The notes beneath the pieces were generated by a model. It had not been told where the DNA came from and did not search any database. It saw nothing but the letters and a program-made list of their open reading frames with translations. From contig JASCIV010000013.1 in NCBI GenBank assembly GCA_030374735.1, positions 1-64,000 on the forward strand: a stretch of DNA of 64,000 nt, read 5' to 3'. The position numbers and the translations under genes were made by a program. The DNA comes from Gracilaria caudata. Taxonomy: Eukaryota; Rhodophyta; Florideophyceae; Gracilariales; Gracilariaceae. Shown here in pieces: positions 39,534-49,046 of this stretch (position 1 is its first letter; each line of letters opens with the position of its first letter).

Positions 39534-41642
39534 TCATTCGCGAAGACGCAGCAGCGCGGCGCCGAACGGTGGCACGCGCCAGCGCGCCTGCGCGCCGTCG
39601 CAAAGCGCCACCACGTCGTCGCCGCCGAGTTCGTCGCGCAAGCGCAGCGGCTCGCCCCCCCGCCAGCGCGCCCCCCACAGCGCGCGCAGCTGCCTCAGCG
39701 CTACGCGCAGCTCCCGCTCGGCCGGCGCCAAGTTCACCACTCCCAGCAACGCGCACGCGCCGGCGCCGCGTCCCACGCACAGCACGTCCGCATGCCCGCC
39801 GTCCACCGCCGTCAGCGCGCCGTTTCGCAGCGCGTGGCAGCGCGCGCGTGTCGCGTTGAGACGCCGTACGACCGCGCTGGCGATGGAGCTCGTTTCCATG
39901 CGTTCCAGCTGCGTCTTGTTTATGGCGCCTCTTTGTAGCCAGCGTGCGTCGAAGCACGCGCCCCTGCTCGCGTATACGCCCAGTCTCTGCATGCAGCCGT
40001 GCATCTTGTCCACCTGCGCGCGTGCGTACGCCCAGTTGCTTTGCACTCCGGCCTCGGTGCCTTGGTAAACCATCGGCGTCCCCGGCGCCAGATACAGTGC
40101 CACCAGCGCCGCGCGCAGTCGCTCCTGCGAGTTTCCCAGGCAGTCCGCGAGTCGTCCGCCGCCGCTCATACCGTTCTTGAACACCAACCCGCCGTGACTG
40201 CCGATGTACTCACCCATCCATCGTCGCACCTCCCTCGGAAAGAACCCCATGTACGTCTCATCGTGGTGTTCGAGCATGTTTAACCATTCGCCGTGTTTCT
40301 CCAGCACCTCCGCTTCGAACGCAGCCCGCCAGAAAGGCGCTACTGTGCCCAGGTACGTGCTCTCTCGAAGCGCAGCTTGCATCTCAAACGCCCCCACCAA
40401 GTCCCCTTCGCTCGCGCACTCCACCCGGTTCCATTGTGATGCCGTTCCAATGTAGCGCGCCGCAAACCGATTGTCGCGCACTACCTCTGGCATCAGTACG
40501 GCTCGCGCGTTCACATGCTTCATCAACGCCTTGAACAAGGCGAGTAGCTTGTGTCCCTCTTCGAGTCCTTCCGCGTTTGTTCCTGCTCTCTTTATCCAGT
40601 GCAACGCAGCATCCATTCGCTTTGCTAGTACGCCGCTGCATAGCTCACGTCCCAGCACATCGAATATTTCGTCCAGTACCTCTATGTTCAGCAGGTTCAG
40701 ATCCACCTGGAACGGATAGAAAGAGCGGTAGAATTGGTACGTCCTGCCGTTGATACCCACCCATATTCCGTGTGTGCGGTCTACGTCGGGGAACACCACC
40801 AACCGTTCGCTTATCGTTCCGTCCGGGTCGCGGTACCTGCAGATGATGTCTCCTTCCCTATCTATCTCCGCTATCTTCTCTCGTCCGTTTCTTTGAACGT
40901 AGTAGTTCATATACTTCTCCTCGCCATGTAGTGCGCGTTGGAACCACTCGTGCTCGGTCGATGTGTGGTTGAAGATTCCGTCAGTTGCCACTCGAATACC
41001 ATGTTCGAATGCATCGTCCATGAACCGAGAAAACGCGGCCTCTCCGCCCAGACTTTCGCGCGTCTCGTAACGAGATACATCATACCCACCGTCTGCCATC
41101 GGAGACTCGTAATGTGGCAGCACACAAACGTTATGGAATCCTTGCCGCTTCAAATAAGGTAACATCGCTCTCAAGCTGTCAAAGTCTCCCTCTTCCTTCC
41201 CTTCTTCCACCCCCATGTCTTGAACATAAAGCAAATACCAAGCATCCTTGTACCAATCCTCTGGTAGACTATCTTCCCATTGCAACACGCACTTGGGTAC
41301 CGCATCGCGAGCACGTAGCACATGTTTGAAGAACACGTCTTGAAGACGTTCCCAGTGCACGCCAACCAGCTGTTTGCACAGATCCCTCACTGCACGTACA
41401 TCGTCTGCCGTCGTCAGGCCCCGCTGCAAAGCGCACAACGCATTGCCGGAAGGCGGGGCATCTTGCGGCGAAGGTGACGACGTTGCGGATGCGAAGGAGC
41501 GAATCGCTTCTCTTAACGCTGCTATTTCACGCTCTTGCTGCTCGATAATGGCTGTCAAGTCGCGATTACTCAGCTGCTGGGAGTCCCTTGCCACAGGAGA
41601 GCTGGCAGCCTGTTCTTCGGCTTTCCTGAATATTGCAGACAT
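39534..41642 (-). CDS. Glycoside hydrolase family 13 enzyme (amylosucrase/trehalose-synthase-like)
   Basis: 702 residues from the ATG at 41642; the 11 extra upstream codons begin at TTG. An N-terminal helical region (~20-125) precedes the (beta/alpha)8 barrel, as in amylosucrase. GH13 regions are intact: DGIFNH (222-227), KRMDA with nucleophile Asp344, VLMPEVV with acid/base Glu386 and EHHDE with His460-Asp461. A C-terminal beta domain ends PPFGAALLRLRE. These enzymes cleave or transfer alpha-glucosyl units. The sequence is closer to amylosucrase, sucrose hydrolase or trehalose-synthase-like members than to alpha-amylase, but substrate cannot be fixed. In a red alga it could act on floridean starch or small alpha-glucosides. 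There is no clear signal peptide, so it is likely cytosolic. Confidence 0.88.
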   Translation of the reverse strand: MSAIFRKAEEQAASSPVARDSQQLSNRDLTAIIEQQEREIAALREAIRSFASATSSPSPQDAPPSGNALCALQRGLTTADDVRAVRDLCKQLVGVHWERLQDVFFKHVLRARDAVPKCVLQWEDSLPEDWYKDAWYLLYVQDMGVEEGKEEGDFDSLRAMLPYLKRQGFHNVCVLPHYESPMADGGYDVSRYETRESLGGEAAFSRFMDDAFEHGIRVATDGIFNHTSTEHEWFQRALHGEEKYMNYYVQRNGREKIAEIDREGDIICRYRDPDGTISERLVVFPDVDRTHGIWVGINGRTYQFYRSFYPFQVDLNLLNIEVLDEIFDVLGRELCSGVLAKRMDAALHWIKRAGTNAEGLEEGHKLLALFKALMKHVNARAVLMPEVVRDNRFAARYIGTASQWNRVECASEGDLVGAFEMQAALRESTYLGTVAPFWRAAFEAEVLEKHGEWLNMLEHHDETYMGFFPREVRRWMGEYIGSHGGLVFKNGMSGGGRLADCLGNSQERLRAALVALYLAPGTPMVYQGTEAGVQSNWAYARAQVDKMHGCMQRLGVYASRGACFDARWLQRGAINKTQLERMETSSIASAVVRRLNATRARCHALRNGALTAVDGGHADVLCVGRGAGACALLGVVNLAPAERELRVALRQLRALWGARWRGGEPLRLRDELGGDDVVALCDGAQARWRVPPFGAALLRLRE

Positions 41643-42188
41643 GACTCCGAGGGCGGTACAAAACCTTTGCAGCAACGTTCGTGGTACGTCATGTATGGAT
41701 CACGTTCTTGTCTTGCGGCTTTTGCTAACAAGGCATGTGTGCTTTTTGAGCTCTGACGAACCAGCGTCAAAAAGTTCAAATCCGCTGGGCGAATGCCTTG
41801 TACATACGAAGATACATCTTCATTATCCCAGCTCTTTTCTTGGTGGAATCATCTGTGTGACAAAACCAAGGCATCTGAGTTCCTTGGAGACACTACACAC
41901 CAGCCGCAAACTTTATCTTGCAGTTTCATATCATATCTTAGAAATGCACCAGACCCTTGTAATACATAATGTTTTTCAAAAAAACAGATGTTATTTTAAT
42001 TTCCTGCATCTGACTCACAAAGCGGATCAAATTGAGTTCTTGTCTTTGAGGGCCATTCTCCGCACGGAGATTGCAGTTCATGGAACAGCTCTGTCGATTA
42101 ATCTCTCACAAGGTCGCAAGAGTTCAATACGAAGCGCCGACACAATCCTCGTTGTGCTCCCGAACCCGCGCCAGCAAGATACAGATAA
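41643..42188. other. Divergent upstream region, GH13 / methionine aminopeptidase
   Basis: Shared 5' region of two divergent genes. No motif or gene is supported in it. Confidence 0.6.
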
Positions 42189-43352
42189 ATGGTGCTTGAT
42201 TGTTTCACAACCACACGCGCTATGAATTTCTATGGCGTTTCCCCCTCATTCGTGTCTTCATTCCCCGTGAACAGCGGCTCGCGTTTCTTATCGTCTTCAT
42301 CACAGTGTCAGCTCGACACCACAAGCCGCTCAACTCTCTACCAGCACGCAACCAAACCTTCCCCAGTTTCAACACCAATCACTATGAAGCAGCAGAACCA
42401 GAATAAGCGAGCCCCAAGAGGGTTCGGGTTAGAGCAGATACCTCGGTTCAAGTTCACAGGGAAGCTACGTCCTGGGATGGTGCTTAGACGTCGCTCCGTT
42501 CCTGAAGGAATACGTCGCCCAGACTATTGGAAGGATGGAAAACCAAAATCTAAGCTACCTCGTTTCGCTTCAGATATACTGAGCCTAACTGATGCGGAGA
42601 TTGAGAAGATGCGCGTTTCTTGCCGTATGGCCCGAGAAATCCTCGACATTGCGGGCCAGATGGTCAAACCAGGTGTGCTTACAGACGAGATTGATGCCGT
42701 CGTGCACGAAGAGACGATAAAGCGTGGAGCATACCCATCCCCGCTCAACTACAATAACTTTCCAAAATCGTGTTGCACCTCCATAAATGAAGTGGTGTGT
42801 CATGGCATCCCGGATACCACGGCGCTGGTGAACGGTGATATTATAAACATCGATGTAACAGTGTATTACGATGGGTATCATGGTGATTGCTCAGAAACAT
42901 TTCTGGTTGGCGATGTTGACAAACGCGGCCGGGAGCTTGTTCAAGTAACTCATGAATGCCTTGAGAAGGCTATCGAGATTTGCAAACCAGGTTTACCGGT
43001 GAAAAGAATTGGTGGAGTTATTGAGGAACATGCGAAACGTCACGGTTTCACTGTCGTGCGTAACTTCTGCGGGCATGGTGTCAACTCCATTTTCCACACC
43101 ACACCAAATGTCATGCATTTCAGGAATAACGACCCAGCTGGTATTCTCAAGCCGGGTGTCACGTTCACTATCGAACCCATGATCAACGAGGGAACTCATC
43201 GGAATGTTACATGGCCCGACGACTGGACTACCACTACATTGGATGGAAAGCGAAGTGCTCAATTTGAGCACACTCTGCTTGTCACTGACGACGGGGTCGA
43301 ACGATTGACTCAAAAACTGGCCTCCAGCCCGAAGTACTTTTGGGAGCAATAG
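42189..43352 (+). CDS. MAP1: Organellar methionine aminopeptidase type 1
   Basis: 387 residues; a second ATG at codon 12 is an alternative start. The first ~70 residues are Ser/Thr-rich with few acids, a plastid or mitochondrial leader. A linker RFKFTGKLRPGMV is typical of plant organellar MAP1 forms. The pita-bread catalytic domain follows with His205 (VCHGIP) and the five metal ligands Asp222, Asp233, His296, Glu329 and Glu360 in NIDVT, HGDCS, CGHGV, TIEPM and QFEHT. It removes the initiator Met from organelle-made proteins after deformylation. All ligands are kept, so it should be active with two divalent metals. Divergent from the GH13 gene. Confidence 0.95.
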   Translation: MVLDCFTTTRAMNFYGVSPSFVSSFPVNSGSRFLSSSSQCQLDTTSRSTLYQHATKPSPVSTPITMKQQNQNKRAPRGFGLEQIPRFKFTGKLRPGMVLRRRSVPEGIRRPDYWKDGKPKSKLPRFASDILSLTDAEIEKMRVSCRMAREILDIAGQMVKPGVLTDEIDAVVHEETIKRGAYPSPLNYNNFPKSCCTSINEVVCHGIPDTTALVNGDIINIDVTVYYDGYHGDCSETFLVGDVDKRGRELVQVTHECLEKAIEICKPGLPVKRIGGVIEEHAKRHGFTVVRNFCGHGVNSIFHTTPNVMHFRNNDPAGILKPGVTFTIEPMINEGTHRNVTWPDDWTTTTLDGKRSAQFEHTLLVTDDGVERLTQKLASSPKYFWEQ

Positions 43353-43984
43353 CGCATGTGAACAAGTGCTTACCCTGCTCTGTGACGTCGTTCAGAGAGC
43401 GATTCGACCGACCTGGCGACTCGAGTGTTCCAATGTGCGTATGCAAACCATGCCGTGATATGTTGTAACATAAATTGCGCGGAGCGCGCAATGGGAAAGC
43501 AATGCTGTGCATGACAGGTGAGAACCTTGCTTGTTAGCACATTTTGGAATCCTCGGTAAAGTCGGTATCTTCCAGGATTCTATTTCTTTAGCCCAACCAG
43601 GACTACCCTTGTAAACGCAGAAAGTATCTGGATGGACCTCCTTTGCTTCATAGATCGTGCGTCTTTATTTTACTGTGCTCTCCCAACCTGCCTAGCGTGA
43701 CGAACATTGCCTTCCTCTACGAAGAACGCAGAGTGGCCCTAGCGTTCGAGGTTCACACTCATGGCTCGTAGAAAAACCTACCGTCGTTCGTCACAGAACT
43801 CGTGCAATGTGGTCTCCTCACAAGGTTTCACAAATTCACTCTTCTCGTTGGCCTCATATTAGGTAGTAGTAATTGTTGTGCGCAGACTGAAGAAGATAAA
43901 CGCTACCACCGCTTCCGTCTGCGATACAACGATACAATTCATAAGTTTTTCGCAGTTACGGATGGCTAAAAAAAATCCAGTTGC

Positions 43985-44130
43985 CCTTGGCCTGTTTGTG
44001 GGTCCAGCTTCTGTCTCGTTCCCAAAGAAAAGACTTGGAAAAAAATGTGATTCCTTTGATGATACCGTTTTACGACCCAGAGCTAGTAGTGGCGGGTAAT
44101 TGCAACTTCGACGCGTGGTGTACGACGGTG
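43985..44130 (+). pseudogene. Decayed gene fragment, copy 2
   Basis: Related to 36214-36429 in inverse orientation, at DNA and protein level (KKCDSFDDT...NFDAWCTT). It needs at least one frame change to read through. Origin unknown. Confidence 0.5.
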
Positions 44131-44155
44131 CAGCACCTGAATCATACTTGGTGTG

Positions 44156-44196
44156 ATGAAAGCTTTCCAATACAAGTTGTATTGGAAAGCTTTCAT
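44156..44196. repeat. Perfect 41-nt palindrome, 1-nt centre
   Basis: The 20-nt arm ATGAAAGCTTTCCAATACAA is followed by G and its exact complement. It ends 16 nt from the stop of the GPX-like gene, so it may fold in that transcript's 3' end. Confidence 0.92.
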
Positions 44197-44211
44197 TGTA
44201 TTATACAACAC

Positions 44212-44937
44212 TCATTCAATAGTCACAAATTCCGAAATATCGCAATCGTCATCTGTGTTTTCGGATATCACTCGAGGTTCCACTTCGTACCCGCCACTTA
44301 TCTGCGCACCTATTTCATCATGCAGAAACTGATAAGTGGTGAGCAGGTCATATCGTCCGACAGGAACGCCATTCCTGTTGAACAAGAATTTTCCGTGAAA
44401 GTTCCAAATGATCTCGCCTGGAAAATAGTAACAACCAAGAGCGAATATCTGATTCCACTCCAAATCTGTCTTCGAGAAGAGCTTAATGTTCTTGTTATAC
44501 TTCTCGTACACGAACTTTTTTATTTCCTTCAACGGACGTGTTTCCTTTTGCCCATACCAGTTGCTGGGAAACGCCAACACCTCCAGCCCTGATCCATGAT
44601 AGTCTTCGAGCAGGTCCGATATCATCCTGTAGTTTTCGTCGGTGCGAGAGTCTTCCGAAGCCACGTTTACGACGAATACCACCTTCCCCTTCAGAGCGGA
44701 GAAGTCGAACGGTTCAAAATCAATGTCTCGTATTGGATCTGCTTCGAACAGAGATGGCGGGATTCTCGGGTCAGGCGTGGCTCCTCGCCTCATTCGTAAA
44801 GCTGTCGGCACTGTTCGGGTGGGTCGATATATTCTCGGGTTAGAACGGCGACAGGTGCCGCTCAGTGTGCTCCTATTCAAAAAGCTGTTGGATGCAAGTG
44901 ATGGGCTGAAGGCAGCCATGCTGCGGTTCATATGCAT
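44212..44937 (-). CDS. Glutathione-peroxidase-like protein without catalytic Cys
   Basis: 241 residues from the ATG at 44937; the longer frame begins at TTG. The Arg/Ser-rich first ~45 residues suggest an organellar leader. The thioredoxin-fold core aligns well with GPX: LKGKVVFVVNVAS, LEVLAFPSNWYG, EIKKFVYEKYN and IIWNFHGKFLFNR. At the peroxidatic site the usual VAS-x-CG is VASEDS, so Asp96 replaces Cys or selenocysteine. In FPCNQFG the Cys and Gln are Ser125 and Trp127. Only the WNF tryptophan (Trp178) of the tetrad remains. There is no in-frame TGA, so selenocysteine is excluded. It is probably a non-catalytic member with a structural, binding or sensing role. Confidence 0.87.
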   Translation of the reverse strand: MHMNRSMAAFSPSLASNSFLNRSTLSGTCRRSNPRIYRPTRTVPTALRMRRGATPDPRIPPSLFEADPIRDIDFEPFDFSALKGKVVFVVNVASEDSRTDENYRMISDLLEDYHGSGLEVLAFPSNWYGQKETRPLKEIKKFVYEKYNKNIKLFSKTDLEWNQIFALGCYYFPGEIIWNFHGKFLFNRNGVPVGRYDLLTTYQFLHDEIGAQISGGYEVEPRVISENTDDDCDISEFVTIE

Positions 44938-45370
44938 GAGAACACTGGTGGCCGTTGAGTATGACTTCAGAACTTCTCGGCGTCTGCGTCTGCAAAGTTG
45001 CAAATGAGAGCTCTTATGTATAGACTGTTCGTTGCGAGAAAGAATGTTTGGGGCAGAGATCAAAGCTCAGCTTCACGAGTTCGGGACGATAAATCGTCCG
45101 ATTTCATTCTATTTGATCCAAAAATTTCGCACGTGTCATCTGCTAAATGGGTACAAGGGTAGAACGCTACTGCCCAAGGGTACCAAAGGTACAGCTTGTC
45201 AAGCATCCGCTCGTACACGTATGCTAACAATATCGCAGAACCAAAGCGGTCTTTGCAGAGTCGAGACTGCGGTTTGATCCTCAAAGTTCGCAAAGCCGCT
45301 GTACATTCGTCGTGTTCGATAAGCATCGCTTCTTTGTTTTCATCGGTTACTCACATCGCACAATTTCATT
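44938..45370. other. Divergent upstream region, GPX-like / bS16
   Basis: Shared 5' region. A cluster of hairpin-motif pieces lies at 45152-45193. No gene seen. Confidence 0.6.
45152..45193. repeat. Hairpin-motif cluster
   Basis: TACAAGGGTAGAACGCTAC, then CCAAGGGTAC and CCAAAGGTAC. Three arm-like units in a row hint at repeated insertion at the same place. Confidence 0.75.
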
Positions 45371-45811
45371 ATGGTTGTCCGTATACGCTTGGCAAGATGG
45401 GGTCAAATTCATCGCCCGTTCTACAGAATTGTCGCGGCAGACGCTCGTGCAAAGCGGGATGGGAGGTTCATAGAAGTGTTAGGCACGTACAATCCATTGC
45501 CGCATTCCCGGCACGAGGCGGCTCGTAACATCAAACGCGTGTGTCTTAATGTCGAAAGAATTAAGCACTGGGTCTCCGTTGGGGCACAGCCTTCAGATAC
45601 AGGTAAGCGATACATGCAACCACTTCTTTCAAGTGAAAAACATCTCTAACTTGTGACTCCACCAGTTGCCAGATTATTGGGTACTGCCGGTGTCTTGCCA
45701 TTTTCCCCGAGGGTAACTGCTGGTAAGATGAAACTACAAAAGAAGACCAATGTCCAAAGAGCGTTTTCAACCAGAGCGGGCTTAAATGGTTTGCGAGATC
45801 TGGTCAAATGA
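45371..45811 (+). CDS. Organellar ribosomal protein bS16, one intron
   Basis: Two exons, 45371-45602 and 45666-45811, with a 63-nt intron (GTAAGC...CAG, phase 1) and a joined length of 125 residues. [40 protein letters not shown] and [19 protein letters not shown] are bS16 hallmarks; exon 2 adds [13 protein letters not shown] and a basic tail. bS16 binds 16S-type rRNA in the small-subunit body. Red algal plastids usually encode their own rps16, so a mitochondrial role is more likely. There is no cleavable leader, as is usual for mitochondrial bS16, whose N-terminus can serve as the signal. Confidence 0.93.
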
Positions 45812-46111
45812 AGCAAGCCTATTCAAAGTAATATATCGTACTTTTCCCTTTAGCTCATTGTGATTGCTCAACGGTTTGCGACCTAGCGGATTCATACTTG
45901 GTATCGTTCAACCGAATTACAGATAGTAGACAAAACTGGTTGCAGACAAACTTTAGACGGATTACATGGTGCATTTCGGCTCTATCTTTGTACGTATTCT
46001 CTCACAATCCTGAAGATTCCAAAACATCTGTGAAGTAGAGTTGTGAGGCCCTTCGCCCATCATTTTCACACTGTTCGCGAGATATACAACCGCTGCTACG
46101 TTGTAGAGCTG

Positions 46112-47302
46112 CTAGGTGCCACTAGGAACTATGGCCAAATACTTTTTTCCATCTTGATCATCTGTTCGGATAACAGCCTTCAAGTCAGCTATCATCCGCC
46201 CACTCATCCGTTCTCTCTTTAGCATTCGATTGACATCTTGCACGAGACTTTCGTCAACCGCACGCCCTTTGAATCTCGACAACAACTCCGTTTGTATCGT
46301 ACTCAATTCCTTTCTCATTTCTTCAAAAGCTTGCCCGGTAGCTTTCATTATGGGCGGTACAGATATTTCCTTCAGATCAGATTCTGTTAAGAGACCAATT
46401 CTTTGTCTAAACACGTCACTCCCTAAAGCGTTACGCAAACCTGTTGTCAATAGCGCATTACATGCCCAAAAGAGTACAAGACCTGACGGAAGTTGTGTCG
46501 TGACCGACAGCGAGACAACAGAAAGCACTTGAAACGAACGCAAAACAAATCTCCCAGCAGTTATAGGAAGCTTCTGCACTGGATGAAGTTTCTGAGAAGG
46601 AACGGCCCCAGGCTCCAAGTTCCACAACCACAATCCCGCCGTAAGCAGCGGCAAGGCACTGGTTGGATCTGGGGCGCCCAAGTCAGTGAGCCATGCCAAA
46701 GACGTGCCACTCCACCCGTTGTCAGAACGAACTGAAAGCTCGCGCATTCCAAGTGATGCAGAAATGATGAGAGGTAGGTGAACTGTGAGATGCCAGTTGA
46801 ACTGCTGCCATGATGATGTATATGCAGATCGCAGCACTATTCGGCGAAGACGGCGATAAGTGTAATACTTCTGCACCAGAGTTCCGGGAGAGTTCCGTAC
46901 GAAGTGCTGAATGCGAGGATCCTCTTTGGCGGCAATTCTAGCACGACCTCGATGAAGTTGATTGTGGTATAGCAGAGGAAGAGATATTCCACGAATTGCT
47001 AGTGATATCAAAGGAATAGTCAGAGACCAAGGACAGTCAATAGGAATCGCTTCGTGAAAGGCTTGTAAATTGTCAGCTGCAGCTTTAGAGAATTCGTCTA
47101 CACTAGACAAAATTGAGGGCGATGTTGGCGCAGAAGTCGATGCCAATGTCGACAGATTGCGATTAGAGCAAGGATAAGAAAGATCCCGAAGCGAAAGTCT
47201 TCGTAACTTTGCACTGTGGGTACATGGGCCTTGGCGAAGCCCACGGAAATAGTAGTAAGGAGCAAGTGATTTCTGCCATAGCAACCCAGTTCTCAAGGCC
47301 AT
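46112..47302 (-). CDS. OXA1/COX18-type membrane insertase, mitochondrial
   Basis: 396 residues from the ATG at 47302; a 12-codon upstream extension begins at TTG. A basic, Ser-rich leader covers ~1-65. The core has the YidC/OXA1 layout: a first membrane helix PWSLTIPLISLAIRGISLPL (about 92-111) carrying the conserved Arg, then a charged hairpin of ~70 residues (RIVLRSAYTSSW), then helices around HLPLIISASLGM, LPLLTAGLWLWNL, FQVLSVVSLSVT and GLVLFWACNALLTTGLRNAL. Lack of a long basic ribosome-binding tail favours COX18-like over OXA1. It inserts mitochondrially made proteins such as COX2. The subfamily assignment is tentative. Confidence 0.8.
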   Translation of the reverse strand: MALRTGLLWQKSLAPYYYFRGLRQGPCTHSAKLRRLSLRDLSYPCSNRNLSTLASTSAPTSPSILSSVDEFSKAAADNLQAFHEAIPIDCPWSLTIPLISLAIRGISLPLLYHNQLHRGRARIAAKEDPRIQHFVRNSPGTLVQKYYTYRRLRRIVLRSAYTSSWQQFNWHLTVHLPLIISASLGMRELSVRSDNGWSGTSLAWLTDLGAPDPTSALPLLTAGLWLWNLEPGAVPSQKLHPVQKLPITAGRFVLRSFQVLSVVSLSVTTQLPSGLVLFWACNALLTTGLRNALGSDVFRQRIGLLTESDLKEISVPPIMKATGQAFEEMRKELSTIQTELLSRFKGRAVDESLVQDVNRMLKRERMSGRMIADLKAVIRTDDQDGKKYLAIVPSGT

Positions 47303-48129
47303 CGGTAAGACTCCACAATGAACGATTTCCGTGAACAATGTGCCAGCTCACGATTGCGAATTGTCCACAAAAGTTTCTTCTTGAGTCGCTAGGAAGGGTT
47401 ATGGAATACGATTTAGAAGGGAACGCCAATCCGGAGTAAGTCGTTAACAAAAATGAGACACTTACGGATGCTCTGCATAAAGATCGATAGATATCTCCGC
47501 TGGCAGTCGTTATCTGACAAGGATGTCTTGAAGATCTGTTACTAAATTGATCAAGTTTTCACGACCATTGCCATGTGTCGTAAGTTACGACTCGTAACAT
47601 GCAACATATGTTCATATTCGCCAAGTTTTTCTCGACGATCAATTAATTCTACTCGAAGGTGGGGTGGCGCTTGCGCTGTTGCAAGTTGCAACAGCTCAAG
47701 AGCCACGCCTTCGTTGTCGTTCCCCTTGCACCTTTCTACAATAACCTCCATACATCAATAAAAAGCTTTCAAAGAAAGGGCCATGAGGCACGAAATTGAG
47801 AAAATTGATCGGCCAAGGAGAGCCGATCTCTGCATTCCGGATGTTGCGCATTCGAGATACAGTATAGGCATCATGTCCGCCTTTTTTTGTTTTGTCGAAT
47901 GAACGACAGGGTTTTTGAGGACGACGAGGACGACGAAGACATCTTCCTCATCGCCTCGTTTTCCTGTGTGAATCACGCTGAGAGGATGATCTGTCGTTCT
48001 GGAACGCTGCTTGCGTTTAGCCATCCTCTGCTGAAGAGCATAAAGTTCAATACGTCGAACATCTCTCAAACAAGTCATACCTCACCAGCACGTCATGGTT
48101 TCACGAAACAAATACTTAGTACGATTAAC
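47303..48129. other. Intergenic with one doubtful small ORF
   Basis: Shared upstream region of two divergent genes. A 66-codon frame is listed separately. A frame upstream of the SDR start could extend its N-terminus. Confidence 0.5.
47551..47751 (-). CDS. Doubtful 66-residue ORF
   Basis: ATG-started, Leu/Glu-rich and helical-looking (GVALELLQLATAQAPPHLRV). No family recognised. It could be an exon of a spliced gene or chance. Confidence 0.22.
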   Translation of the reverse strand: MEVIVERCKGNDNEGVALELLQLATAQAPPHLRVELIDRREKLGEYEHMLHVTSRNLRHMAMVVKT

Positions 48130-49046
48130 ATGAAGCAAATGCATACCAGAGGTGCTCATTCGACGCCAGCCGCTGCCGCGGATGCAAATATCAGAAACTC
48201 GGACCGAAATGCTGTTGCCGTGGTGGTGGGAGCAAGTAGAGGTATCGGATTGGCGATAACGCAGCAATTAGTGACCAGATGGAAAGGTCGGATTGTTGCA
48301 ACATGTCGAGACCCTGATAAGGCTGGTGCCCTTTCAGCTCTTTGGCAATTCATGCCGGATCGTTTCAGCGTGATCCGACTAGATGTTGAGAACGAGGATT
48401 CAGTACGTTAGAAGTTATTATTCTCAGAGTGCACAAACAGTAATTGGGGAAATCTAACTTGTGTAATGAACTCGTGGAACAGATACAAGACGCTGTTCAA
48501 AATGTAAAGGAGTGGACTGAAGACTCTCGGGTTGATTTACTAATGCATACTGCGGGTGTTCTTCACGATGGAGAGAACATGCCGGAGACATCATTATCTC
48601 GGGTGAATGCAAACTGGCTTCAAAAGAACATAGCGATTAATTTGATGGGTCCCGTTCTGGTGGCGAAGCATTTTGCGCCTTTGATGACCACTGCTCGCAA
48701 GAAAGACCGTGTTCCATCGGTGCTAGCCACACTTTCTGCTCGCGTGGGGAGTATCTCAGACAATTCGCTTGGAGGATGGCTTTCATATCGAGCGTCAAAG
48801 GCGGGGCAGAATCAGGCTATGAAGACGATCAGTATTGAGCTTCAAAGGCGGGGCGTGATTTGTGTGGCACTGCACCCGGGTACCGTGGCAACAGACCTTT
48901 CAGCACCGTTTCAGAAGAATGTGAAGCCTGAGAAGCTGTTTGCAGTCGATGACGCTGCAAACTGGTTACTGGACGTTGTAGATTCGTTGGAAATGGAGGA
49001 CACAGGTGGGTTTTTTGCTTACGATAGAAAGCCGATTCCGTTTTGA
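48130..49046 (+). CDS. Short-chain dehydrogenase/reductase, one intron
   Basis: Exons 48130-48402 and 48483-49046 joined across an 80-nt intron (GTACGT...CAG, phase 0) give about 278 residues. The frame is open 81 codons upstream, so a longer leader-bearing start is possible. The Rossmann motif is VVVGASRGIGLAI (the first Thr/Ser of TGxxxGIG is Val). The NAG strand reads HTAGVLHDG. The active site has SARVGSISDN and YRASK (Tyr-x-x-x-Lys). LHPGTVATDLS closes the cofactor pocket. The overall pattern is close to C-factor/CsgA-type and plant NAD(P) SDRs. The substrate is unknown. Confidence 0.88.

Larger units (their letters stand above)
43353..44211. other. Intergenic with repeat fragment and hairpin
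   Basis: Contains CTACCCTTGTAAACG (43603-43617), the second copy of the decayed fragment (about 43985-44130) and a perfect 41-nt palindrome at 44156-44196. No intact gene. Confidence 0.6.

Noticed and set aside
39207..39938. 243-codon plus-strand frame spanning the gap between ARM-like and GH13 genes
   Set aside because: Antisense to GC-rich coding ends; no protein-like pattern.
41374..42225. 283-codon plus-strand frame before the methionine aminopeptidase
   Set aside because: The first half is antisense to the GH13 gene and the second half shows no family; looks like chance read-through.
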